In this document: positions 16,085-25,666 of the stretch, piece by piece
Layout: each line of letters opens with the position of its first letter
Numbering within the stretch: the stretch's first letter is position 1
NCBI GenBank assembly: GCA_030374735.1
Contig: JASCIV010000078.1
Location: 1-53,089 of the forward strand
DNA length: 53,089 nucleotides
Origin: Gracilaria caudata
Taxonomy: Eukaryota > Rhodophyta > Florideophyceae > Gracilariales > Gracilariaceae
Direction: 5' to 3'
Made by a program: the position numbers and the translations under genes
The notes under the pieces: generated by a model
The model's input: the letters and a program-made list of their open reading frames with translations, nothing else
Databases searched by the model: none
Told to the model about the DNA's origin: nothing

Positions 16085-17543
16085 GGACACGGGAGCGACC
16101 GCGACGCTTACGGTGTGCGTATGTTGAGAGAACGCCAGCGTAAAATGGTCAACACTTCACACCAGAGAGTGAGGGCGACTTGTGCTAAATGGAAGTGGTT
16201 GTGTTAATGGATGGCTTGGTTATTGTAATGAAAGTCATTTCGTGGCAGAGTAAGGGGCGTGTGATGACAACCCAAAAGTTACTCGGGCACTTTCATGGGG
16301 AGAGTGACTCTGATTCTGACTTGAATGTCGCAGTATTAACTTGCTATCAATTGAGACTAGAAGATACATTGAGGGAGAAAGCGTGTTGAACAGGACGTGC
16401 GAGTCTGTAAACGAAAAAGTTTGATAGGTGAAGGTTGTTGCTGGCTGCGACTTGTGAAATGCATGGGGCAGGAGTATGGGATGCGTTTTTGTCTTCTTGT
16501 TTTGTAAATAATATTTGTGTTAAGGTGAGAAGCGTTTTATGTTTCGGGGCAGCGGCTGTGTTGTCTTCGTACGTAGAGGAGTGACGTACATAATTAGACC
16601 TGCCTTCGTGCTTTAAGAATTCGCAATGTCCGGTCGAGTTTAGTACCTTGAGCCGTACAATGTTCTGTTCGATTTCGATGTCTAAAGGAGCTCATGCCTA
16701 TCACAGAGACGTCAATTTGCGGTTGGAGCGGAGTCTCAGTACCACGGAGAAGACTATTCCGGAGAGTAGCGGTAATAATAATATTCATGATGATTGATAA
16801 TCAGATGCCCAGCAGTGTTGGTGGTGTTCTTATTGGACAGCGAAGCAGATGTGGTTGCTTCCCGGGCTTGAATGCCTGAAAAGCACCAGTGGCACTTGCA
16901 ACAGCAGACAGTAACCTCCACGAGCGATCTTCCACTTGGCGAGGAGCGCAAAAAGGGGTTAGACCTCGCAGACAAGGCTTTTAACTCTCGTGAGAAGGGG
17001 ATGACAAATGCGCCGCCCCGCACGCACCAGCCAACTCACCCACGGCGAGCTGCCAGCCACAACGCCCCCACCAGCAACGATCCCATCACTTTGCGCCAGA
17101 CCCGCCGACCACAAGCGCGTTGGAGGGCTGGCATGCCACCTCCAACGCGCCCTCCAAGCGCCGCCACACAAAACACGCGTGACTTGTCCGGCGCGCGTCC
17201 GCCGCATGGACGCCAAATGCAGCGCGCGCACCACAGCCACTCGTCCACCTCACCCGTCGCACGTGTCGCGCTCCCCTCCAATCAACGCACCTCCGCCACA
17301 CGCAGCGCACAGCGAGCGGCGCCACGGAACGGTCGGTGGTTACGCGCCGCGCGCCGCGCGTTGCACTCGCGGTTTTCGCTGCTTCTCTGCGCGCGAGCTT
17401 GTTCTCAAAAGCCAGACCACGCTGCTCTGTCGAGATTTGCAGTACTCCTGTTCTGTTCGTCTCCGTCGTGAGTGCTTGCTAGCTTGGGTTCTTCTTGTTG
17501 TCTGTCGTTGTCGTCTGGGAGTGCTTTTTTGTTTGTCGTCACC
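16085..17543. other. Intergenic region with GC-rich promoter side
   Basis: 16085-16900 has no gene. 16960-17400 is GC-rich with long overlapping frames on both strands of Arg/Pro/Ala type. These are composition artefacts, and the stretch is more likely the promoter and leader of the gene at 17544. Confidence 0.5.
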
Positions 17544-17887
17544 ATGAAGCTGCCGAAGATTAAGTTGCCCACTATTGTCACTACCCGTGAGGCTACGGGA
17601 CAGAAGGAGATCATCGGGCTCACACCCATGGAATGGGTGAAGTCCACCGCCGCTCTGTGCTTCCTCTACGCCGTTCTGGCCGGTTTCTTCGCCGCGCTTC
17701 TGGTTATTGCCCAAGCCATTCGCAACAAGGGTGACTACGTAAGTTAAGTGCCACGCTTCTTCACCAAAAACGCTGGCGAGTTTCTAACACTTCTGTGCTT
17801 CCATGTGCTTCCTTTTCACCTGATGCGTGTTTGTAGTACGTCATCCCTGGCACTGATGATCTTGGGATCGACGACGAGGATGAATAA
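17544..17887 (+). CDS. Small single-span membrane protein, two exons
   Basis: ATG 17544 sits in an ACC-ATG context. Exon 1 is 17544-17738 (65 codons); a 98-nt intron (GTAAGT...TGTAG) follows, then exon 2 at 17837-17887, giving 81 aa. Residues about 29-56 hold one transmembrane segment (LYAVLAGFFAALLVIA) preceded by TPMEWVKS. The spliced tail is acidic (GTDDLGIDDEDE). Without splicing the frame ends two codons after the junction. The Trp-Lys plus LYAxLAGFFA pattern recalls the N-terminal anchor of Na+/K+-ATPase beta subunits, but there is no ectodomain, so this is only a resemblance. The intron call rests on consensus ends and a clean phase-0 join. Confidence 0.65.
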
Positions 17888-18702
17888 GTTTTCTGTTCGA
17901 TGGTGCTTCCTTTTGCTTGTTGTTGGTCGTTCTCATTCGTCGTGACCTCAACCCTCTCCCACAAACCTTTTTGCACATGTCAATGTCGATCCTTTTCGTG
18001 TAACCGGCAAGGAAACACTACTCTTCTCTCTCTTCAGCCTGTGTCTATACGGTTTGTAAAGTGATCTTATTCTTGTCTGCATTTGTTGTTTTCTCTCTGC
18101 GTTCTGTGTTCACCAAAATCCCGGTGCGCTCTGTGCTTTTGTCTCACACTCTCACTCTCCATTGGGCCCAGATGCCACGCCGTCAAAGCGGTGCCTTGCG
18201 TAAGCAGCCAATTTCCCGTCGGGAGTGGGCCGCTAAACAATTTCACCACTCTACTGCTCATCGTGGTACGGGCTGATCGCACTTGCCGCTTTCGTCATTT
18301 ACTGTATCAATTTGGAACGTCTCGAAAGTCCTGACTGTCACTATGGAATCGAGAGAAACTGAACGCCAGGCATTGCTTGTCTTTTATTAAATCGTTCCTA
18401 TGTCGTGTAAAGGGTTACCCTTCACTCTCTTCTTCGTCTTTCGTAATACTTCGGCCACGCCGAAAGCCGAGCCCCCGAACTCTTTGTGGTCGGATTAACG
18501 GAAGCAACCCACTCCCTCTGTGGGCGTGTGGCGGCGCGTTCCCGTGTGAAGAAGATATCTTCACGTCTCGTCTTGACACCCGTCACCGATTGCAAGCTTT
18601 TGAATCGGTAAATCATTTCGCTTCGGGCACAAAACGCAGATACCCTACCAGTTTGGACAGCAGCGATGTGAACAGGTCGAAAACGAAATTGCACATCTAT
18701 GT
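17888..18702. other. Spacer between the small membrane gene and kinesin-5 3' end
   Basis: A 34-aa basic frame (ATG 18172, MPRRQSGALRK...) is the only ATG-initiated candidate noted. It has no recognisable features and follows a cag, so it might be an alternative exon. Nothing else is supported. Confidence 0.4.
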
Positions 18703-21700
18703 TTACTTTCCTACCTTGCGAGTCTGTCTGCCCCTCGGGAGCGGGATCCCAGTCGGTTTCTTCCGTGTACCACGCTCGGCTTTTCGCTTCGTCCTTCGAG
18801 ATGTTCTTCTATTGGTAGCGTCGACTAAAATGGCCCCCCCTTCACCTGATTCCTCGTCCATCTCCTCGAGCCCCGTGCTTTCGGATCCTGCGTTTTGGCT
18901 CACTTCTATACTTCTCCCATCGGAGGCATTGCCGTCACTGTTCAGTGACCTGGTTGCAAGAGAGGAGGTCGATGACCGTCTACTAGTACCACTTTCCGTC
19001 TCCCCATAATCTGCCTCCGAGTCAGGTTTTTCTGATGCTTGCACCTCCACCGCTATCGCTGTGTGGCCCATATCGTCAATTGGCACCTCCGGAGCGCCTG
19101 TAGCTTTTCGCCTTTCAGCTAGGAGCTCAAAATGGTTCCGTGTATGTGGTAGTGGCACGGGTTTGGTCCAATGTCTTCTCTTTGGTGCTTTACCAAGATC
19201 CCCGTCGCACAATACCTCTTGCGCCTCGACAAGATTTTCGACGTCGGATGTTAACTTCTCCTTGACACTCGATTCTGTGTGGGTCATATCTTCTTCCATA
19301 GAAGTCATGAGCGATAAGAGATCATTAACAGACGTGTTTGTCTCGTCAGAAATGTCTTTGTTCACAGCCAAAATCTGTTCTTGATTCTCTTGAAGTACAG
19401 AAATGCAAGCATCGGAACGGTACTGTCGATTCTTTGCACACTTGTCGCGGAAGGTTGTGAGAGCTTGTTCAACTTCGCATATCTCAGACTTTGATGTCAT
19501 TGTACTACTGTGCAATGATGTCGAGATCCCCTCGGTGTCGTGAAGAATGCTTGCCACAGATTCGGATACAGTCTGACCGGAGGAGTTATGATTCGAACTT
19601 AGCTTCTCAATCTCACTCTCGGCCTTATGTATCATCAATTTCATTTCTTCCTGTACGTCACCAATTTGGCGTGTTTGTGCAGTATCCATCTCGATCAACG
19701 CATTTCTTACTGAGCTACTGCAACTGCGAATGTTACCGGTGATTGTCTCAAACTTCGCCCGCCTGGTCTCCATTCTGCTGCAAGTGTCCGAGATGAGTGA
19801 GTCAGCTGCGGCAGTCAGTTTCGCGATAAGGTCAGTCTTAAACGCAGATAATGCTATTGTTTCAATTTCGAGCTCGTTCGCATGAGAAACTTGAAGTTCT
19901 TCAATTGCTTGAGACTGGCTTTCGAGTGAGTCGGCAACTAAACAGTTAAGATTTTCCAGAGTACCAGCTTGGTCTTTCGCTAAACGATTAAGCAGGGCAA
20001 CCTGGGCAGCTGAATGCTTAATGACGCACTGCTTGATATCAGCCACGGTAACTTTGGACACAGAGACGGCTTTTGATATCTTTTCACAAGCTGCATCGAT
20101 AAGAGTCTTCTTAGCAACAAAGTCTGCGGTATGTTTTGAAAGTGCATCCGTCAGCAACGAGGTATGGTTCCGACATCTCTCTCCAAGATCATCTTCGTTT
20201 GTACGGGCGTGTGCATCATATTCGTCATTATGCTCTTTCAGATTGACACTGAGCTTCTTCATTTCTTCTTCTATATCCGAGAGTTTTACTCGAAGATGAT
20301 GTGTGGCTTTCTCCATGTTTGCACGAGACTCGCCCATAGATTTAATCTGACGCTTTGTATGACCATTGAGGATACTCGATATTTCTGCGGTGCTGACGGT
20401 AATTGATTGCTTCAAATTCGAGAGATTGCCTTGGTTCTTCTTTTCAAGATTGGTCATCACATCGAGTCGGTCGTGCAAGGCATCAGCTTCGGAAATGCAT
20501 GTAGAAAGGTCTTCTTGTAACTGCGATCCTTGTTGATACAGTTGAGATTCGGTTGCAACATGTGTCTTGGTAAGAAAATTATATTCATCTCTCTGCTGTT
20601 CGGTAATCGCAAGTCTTTCTTTCGTCCAAGTAAGCTCATTGGACGTGTCAAGGAGAGACATACGAGTTTCTTTCAATAACTCTTGATCCCTGTAAAGAGC
20701 CCTTTGTGTCTGTTCCAACTTCTCCTTCAAATTCGCCATCTTTTGTTCATATTCTCCACTCTGTGTTTCCAAGGCACTAATTTCGTCTCTTTGCTGTCGG
20801 GACAAAGCTTGCAAACGCTCGTACTCTTCGGGAGGCAAATAAACCCCATTCTTTTCCCTAGTTGCATCTAACTCACGTTTCAGCCTCGAAATTTCCTCCG
20901 TGTATTCTTTGAGAAGAACATGTTTGGCGATCATCTGATTCACGGTGGGTCGGTTCTTAATACTCTTCGCTCGATAAGCGTAATCTAGGGTTGATGCGGT
21001 TTCCTCTAAACTGGATGATCCTGGTGTGACCGTTGCAATCACACACGTCTTGTTACGACCTCCTAGTGATTCTTGCAAGAGCCTCGTGAGTTTTGAATCT
21101 CGATAAGGGATATGAGGGTGACGATCTACGAGAGCAGTGATAACGCGACCAAGAGTGAGGAGACTTTGGTTAATATTACCAGCCTCTCTAGCTCTTCCTT
21201 TCACAGCTCCGCTTCTTCCAATGTTCTCAGAACCAGCCAGATCAACAAGATTCAGCTTGCCAACTTTCAGAAGATCTGCGCCTTCAGGTGTCGATTGCTT
21301 AATATGAATCGTGATGGAAAAGATCGAATGCGATCGGGAAGAATACTTGTTCATTAACGTCTCAGCGGTCTTTCGCTTCAATGCAGATCGGTCCAGCACG
21401 GCGAAGATCTCATCTTCACTGCGAACAACAACATCCTCAAGTCCTTGTACAAAAGTTCCCTTTTGTGGGTCTTCATAAACGCGTAGCGAATCCATAACAG
21501 CATCATGTTCTGGACCAAGAAGATCGGTGAGCTGTTCATTGTACAATTCCAAATGGCTCACCCGAACGGAGTGCTCGTCGGTTAGGCTACGCAAATGATC
21601 AAAGATTTGCTTAACAGCGCGAGGAATGATACCAGCGTTTTCTGCCAGACGTCGCTCCGCTACCCCAGTCATTTCAGAATCTCGACGTCCTTCCATAGTA

Positions 21701-22125
21701 TGCGTCTTTCCCGTTCCAGTTTGACCATAAGCAAATACAGTGCAGTTGTACCCTTCCAAAACCTCATCAACAATGGGCTCTACAACACCCTCGTAGACCT
21801 CCTCCTGTGTCGCAGACATGCCAAAGACGTGATCGTATGTATAAGTTTTCTTCCCTGAAGCATTACCTGGCATCACAGTTCCCTTTCGCTGCATCGTGGG
21901 CCCCGTAAGAACCACTTCCTTTCGGAGCGCATCGACCGCCAGAACTGAACGTTCCCCATGACCTTTTTCTCTTTCATTCAAGGGACGGCAACGCACAGCA
22001 ACTTGAACATTAACGGAACGAGCAGGTTGTGCACCCCGCTGACCCTGACGGACATAGCCGCCGGGAGAAAGGGCTGATGACATTGGGGCGCAGCAAGACC
22101 CAAGTTTCGCAGCTGGGAATGGCAC
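18703..22125 (-). CDS. Kinesin-5 (BimC/Eg5) mitotic motor
   Basis: A 1140-aa plus-end motor of the type that slides spindle microtubules apart. The N-terminal motor (about residues 38-400) has NVQVAVRCRPLNERE, P-loop GQTGTGKT at 134-141, SSRSHSIFSI, DLAGSENIGRSGA, INQSLLTLGRVI and IPYRDSKLTRLLQ. The neck follows with the kinesin-5-type KNRPTVNQ. A long coiled-coil stalk runs to about 960. A BimC-box-like segment near 1000 reads GKAPKRRHWTKP, with Ala where the CDK1-target Thr normally stands. The tail is acidic then basic. Length fits the family (about 1000-1200). A second possible start is Met15 (22083). The gene is convergent with the small membrane gene; E2F-like sites lie upstream. Confidence 0.93.
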   Translation of the reverse strand: MPFPAAKLGSCCAPMSSALSPGGYVRQGQRGAQPARSVNVQVAVRCRPLNEREKGHGERSVLAVDALRKEVVLTGPTMQRKGTVMPGNASGKKTYTYDHVFGMSATQEEVYEGVVEPIVDEVLEGYNCTVFAYGQTGTGKTHTMEGRRDSEMTGVAERRLAENAGIIPRAVKQIFDHLRSLTDEHSVRVSHLELYNEQLTDLLGPEHDAVMDSLRVYEDPQKGTFVQGLEDVVVRSEDEIFAVLDRSALKRKTAETLMNKYSSRSHSIFSITIHIKQSTPEGADLLKVGKLNLVDLAGSENIGRSGAVKGRAREAGNINQSLLTLGRVITALVDRHPHIPYRDSKLTRLLQESLGGRNKTCVIATVTPGSSSLEETASTLDYAYRAKSIKNRPTVNQMIAKHVLLKEYTEEISRLKRELDATREKNGVYLPPEEYERLQALSRQQRDEISALETQSGEYEQKMANLKEKLEQTQRALYRDQELLKETRMSLLDTSNELTWTKERLAITEQQRDEYNFLTKTHVATESQLYQQGSQLQEDLSTCISEADALHDRLDVMTNLEKKNQGNLSNLKQSITVSTAEISSILNGHTKRQIKSMGESRANMEKATHHLRVKLSDIEEEMKKLSVNLKEHNDEYDAHARTNEDDLGERCRNHTSLLTDALSKHTADFVAKKTLIDAACEKISKAVSVSKVTVADIKQCVIKHSAAQVALLNRLAKDQAGTLENLNCLVADSLESQSQAIEELQVSHANELEIETIALSAFKTDLIAKLTAAADSLISDTCSRMETRRAKFETITGNIRSCSSSVRNALIEMDTAQTRQIGDVQEEMKLMIHKAESEIEKLSSNHNSSGQTVSESVASILHDTEGISTSLHSSTMTSKSEICEVEQALTTFRDKCAKNRQYRSDACISVLQENQEQILAVNKDISDETNTSVNDLLSLMTSMEEDMTHTESSVKEKLTSDVENLVEAQEVLCDGDLGKAPKRRHWTKPVPLPHTRNHFELLAERRKATGAPEVPIDDMGHTAIAVEVQASEKPDSEADYGETESGTSRRSSTSSLATRSLNSDGNASDGRSIEVSQNAGSESTGLEEMDEESGEGGAILVDATNRRTSRRTKRKAERGTRKKPTGIPLPRGRQTRKVGK

Positions 22126-22766
22126 AGATTCGTGAAGTGGGAATGGGACGATTTAAGGCTGGAGCTGGGAGATAGGAACTAAAACTGAGAGAGAGCGAGA
22201 GAACTAAGCCGGTGTGGCAGTGCTGAAGCAGCTCCTTCCCAGAAACGTCCACATGCATCCTAAGCCTCGAGCATTCGTTCCAATTGCCGCCAAATTTAAA
22301 TTTTTAAACGTCCAAATTGGCGGGTTTGAACCGTAAGCTGACGAACGCTACTGTGAGTTATCATCAAAAACGGAAAGCGTGCGACATGGCACACCACAAG
22401 CAAGGGCACAAAGGTAAAAGTGTTGTGTGCAGCACAGGCCTCGCGTCAACTTTGAGGTTCAAAGGAATCTTCTCCTTCAAAGCACATTGCCTCACTGCAT
22501 GTCTATTTTTCTACTGTGAAGTTAAACTACTAGGGTAAAACGAAACCATGTATGCCTGAGGTATGCCGATATATTAACAGGTATAAGTCAGAGGATATTT
22601 GCTTCTTCCCGCCGCGGTATAACTTTTTCCAGTCTGATGATATGGGAGTCCCATGAGCTGGCGACTCTACTCCCATCCCGTCTTCGGGGCCGAGCCTCAA
22701 TCACACCGCAAACTGCGCTTCATAGCATGACCAAAATTTTCATCGCTCATTAAACCCTGAGAGGTC
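22126..22766. promoter_or_regulatory. Kinesin-5 upstream region with paired E2F-like sites
   Basis: Sites GCCGCCAAA at 22286-22294 (minus-strand TTTGGCGGC) and ATTGGCGGG at 22316-22324 both fit the E2F consensus WTTSSCSS. They stand in opposite orientation around an A/T-rich core, 160-200 bp upstream of the kinesin-5 ATG. The remainder is the 3' flank of PLAA; no gene is seen. Confidence 0.45.
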
Positions 22767-25202
22767 TCAGCGAGCAATGAGTGTAGCTATCTCTAGCGCT
22801 ACCTGCTGAACACGAGGAGAAATAGCTGCTACATCCGCAGCTGCTTTGGCTACGCCCAACTCTACACCTAGCGCAGCTGACTCAGTATCGTCGCATAACA
22901 ATGTCCCAACGGCAACCATCACCCTATACACTACTTCCTCGTGCTTCTCACCCTTTTCGATAATGCTTATCGCGCGTTGCATTACTGGGGCGCGTTCTGA
23001 AGCTGAGGCTTCACCATCATGCAGCATAACTGCATAGTTGACCAGCAGAGAGGCAAAAGTCTCCCGAGCACGCTTGTTATCGTTCTTTGAGGCACTCGCG
23101 GCAGCCTCAAGAATTTTCGAGCATTCGGATCTTGCAACAGCACCAGCTACACGATTTCCAAACATATTGCACAAAAACCTACAGCCCATGATATACACAG
23201 CTCCGTTAGCCTGCTCAGACGATAAATGTGCGAGTACATCTGAAAGGACCTCCCCATTCCGATTTCCAAAGAAATACGAAGCCCCTGAAGGCAAAGATAT
23301 AGCAATTCTTGCCACATCTAGAACAGGAAAGCTGTTAACTGTAGGCCACTTCAGCAGCTTCTCCACTACAGCACAGTCTGTCTCATCCAATACAACTACA
23401 TCTTTCCTAGACTTCAGTTTGGGCATCAATGATGAACCAAACACGGCTGCTTCCTGCTGATTTAAAGAATGTCCTGTTCCGGCCTTTGCAAACTCTGTAT
23501 TGAAAAAGCTAAGCTTCTGCTGAATCTTTTCGACTTGATCGATGTTCTTGTATAGTACCATACCACTCTTGTGAGGAATCAACTTCCGAGGTGGTGGCAG
23601 GTTGTTCACGTCAGTGTTCGCTGTGCTAGACCCCGCAGGCACGTAACGCGAACTGCCTGTGAAAGGATCATTTGTCGCAGATGTTGTCCCGCCATTGCTA
23701 GCCGGAACGTATCTGGATCCTCCTGTAAGTGGATCGCTGTTACCAGTAGACAAAGTCGTTCCACCGTGAGGAACGTATCTCGAACTTCCAGTCAAGGGAT
23801 CCGAAGCCTGTGGGCCATCGGATTGCAGAGCGCTAGGAGGAACTTGCTGTTCGATGAAGTGGGCAATCTGATCCAGAAACTCCTGGCTTATTTCGTTCTC
23901 ATCAATGAATCTTTGTGCTGCAAGGTAAGGATTCTCCCCCTTGTTGTAACCCAGCTTCTCTTTCTTCCCTCCTTCTCCAATCTCGACTTCAAAAACAAAG
24001 TCGTACTTCTTGCCCTTGACTTCGCCACCGCTGGTAGCACCAGCAGGCCCATCTACTACATCACCAACTTTTGACCATTTCGCATCGGCAGCTGACCACA
24101 TGTAAACCTCAGCACCACCATTTGCAGTTTTGACGATTTTGTTCTCTCCATCTTTCTTTCCAGGAGCAGCAAGAGCGGACTCTACAGATGGAAGTTTGTC
24201 GACATCAACTCCTCCGATAACCTTCGTATTGATTTGTCTCTCGGACACCGCCTTTTCAAAAGCGGCAAGAACGTCTTGATCAGCCACTTTCGCTTCATCA
24301 ATCGTAAAAACGCGCGCTATCCCGTCACTGCAAGCTGACACAATATCCCCGTTAGGACAAAAGCAAACCGACCATACTGTGCCAGGATGCATTATGGTTT
24401 GCTTGGGAACAATTTCGTGCAACGAACTTTCATCACATTCCGAGACGCGCACAGCGTTATCTTCGCCTCCTGTCACGAATAGCCACTTTCCAAGTCCATC
24501 ACCAAAGCTATCGACAGAGTAGCAGTAGCTACCATTATGCAGATCGGATATCTTCTTCAGTGGGAGATAGGAATCACGGGCTTCTCGCCAATAGACAAGT
24601 GCTGAATCATTAGCAACAGTGACGAAACCGGCATTCGGACCTCTTACGACATCTCTGATGACATCAGAATGAGCCATTTGCAACGCGATGCCTGTTTCGC
24701 TCTTCGTTTGACCCGGCCACAGCCTGACTCTCTTATCAGCGCCAACGGAGACAAAGGCGCCTCGAGCTGTTTGAGTGGCTGCCCAGACTGCTGCTTCGTG
24801 ACCGCGTAGCACGCGTAAGCACTCTCCAGTATCAATGCTCCACACTCGAGCTGTCATATCCCACGATGCAGACACGACGGTGTTCGGTTCTGCAACAGAC
24901 GCAACAGAACAAACAGAAGAAGTGTGTCCCCGTAAGACATGAACACATTCTCCCGTTTCAACGTCCCATACGCGCAGAGATTTGTCTCCAGAAGCACTTA
25001 CCACGCGATTCGTGCCAACAAACGTGAGCGCATTTACAAAATGGGTGTGCCCTTTCAGGACTATCTTTGGAGCTTTTTGCTCCAGGTTCCACACTACAAC
25101 GGAGTTATCTCTGCTTGCAGTGGCAATCAGGCCAGCAGAGGACGCGGCCACACCCCTGACATCCGCGCTGTGAATACGAAGCTCTCCTCTGAGTTTGTAC
25201 AT
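22767..25202 (-). CDS. PLAA: PLAA/Ufd3/Doa1 ubiquitin-binding Cdc48 cofactor
   Basis: 811 aa from ATG 25202 (MYKLRGELRIH); a Met six codons upstream is less like the family. PLAA/Ufd3 binds ubiquitin and p97/Cdc48 and acts in ubiquitin homeostasis and sorting. A seven-bladed WD40 propeller fills about residues 5-305 (repeated ...VWD/VWS, GHT/GHE motifs). A PFU domain lies at about 370-455 (KYDFVFEVEIG, ENPYLAAQRFI, FLDQIAHFI). Next come three copies of DPxTGxSRYVP (about 468-522), a motif also found in animal PLAA. The rest is an armadillo-like PUL domain that binds Cdc48. Length matches animal PLAA (about 790). No introns. Confidence 0.95.
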   Translation of the reverse strand: MYKLRGELRIHSADVRGVAASSAGLIATASRDNSVVVWNLEQKAPKIVLKGHTHFVNALTFVGTNRVVSASGDKSLRVWDVETGECVHVLRGHTSSVCSVASVAEPNTVVSASWDMTARVWSIDTGECLRVLRGHEAAVWAATQTARGAFVSVGADKRVRLWPGQTKSETGIALQMAHSDVIRDVVRGPNAGFVTVANDSALVYWREARDSYLPLKKISDLHNGSYCYSVDSFGDGLGKWLFVTGGEDNAVRVSECDESSLHEIVPKQTIMHPGTVWSVCFCPNGDIVSACSDGIARVFTIDEAKVADQDVLAAFEKAVSERQINTKVIGGVDVDKLPSVESALAAPGKKDGENKIVKTANGGAEVYMWSAADAKWSKVGDVVDGPAGATSGGEVKGKKYDFVFEVEIGEGGKKEKLGYNKGENPYLAAQRFIDENEISQEFLDQIAHFIEQQVPPSALQSDGPQASDPLTGSSRYVPHGGTTLSTGNSDPLTGGSRYVPASNGGTTSATNDPFTGSSRYVPAGSSTANTDVNNLPPPRKLIPHKSGMVLYKNIDQVEKIQQKLSFFNTEFAKAGTGHSLNQQEAAVFGSSLMPKLKSRKDVVVLDETDCAVVEKLLKWPTVNSFPVLDVARIAISLPSGASYFFGNRNGEVLSDVLAHLSSEQANGAVYIMGCRFLCNMFGNRVAGAVARSECSKILEAAASASKNDNKRARETFASLLVNYAVMLHDGEASASERAPVMQRAISIIEKGEKHEEVVYRVMVAVGTLLCDDTESAALGVELGVAKAAADVAAISPRVQQVALEIATLIAR

Positions 25203-25639
25203 GGTAAAAGGGCTAACCAATCACTGGTATAGTTAGATTCCGAAATATAGTAAGAACTAGCAGATCATTTGTACCAGTGAAACCGAGTTTGACAGTTGAA
25301 AAATGTGGAAAGCTGACGAGATGGAATCGATGCTAGGAACTCTAATAGCTGAGGCGATCTGAATGAGAAAGGATCGAATTAGGTCGACGAACGTAACAAA
25401 ACGTAAAGGGTTTCGCAGCAGGACCAGCGCATGAAGGTGAGTGCGCTGTGGGGTTGGGGATTATGGACTTGTTCCTTTCCAACACAAGAACCCTTCTCAA
25501 AGTCCTTGATTCACGGCCATCAACAATTACGAAAATGTACAATTACAGACTTTCAATTTCAGAAAATTGTCAAGGATGATCCCCAGCAGTTCATCCGCTC
25601 GCAAGTGGTTCGCATAAAAGCGAGCATTTTTGCAGGGAG

Positions 25640-25666
25640 CCGTTGTGTTCCTCGGAGGAACACAAC
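25640..25666. repeat. Perfect 27-nt palindrome (13-1-13)
   Basis: Arms CGTTGTGTTCCTC and GAGGAACACAACG surround a single central G at 25653. On RNA it could only fold with a strained loop, so a dyad protein site or a head-to-head repeat junction is more plausible. Confidence 0.85.

Noticed and set aside
16872..17547. Frames of 80-200 codons on both strands
   Set aside because: All are Arg/Pro/Ala-rich and arise from GC-rich promoter DNA; none has a domain.
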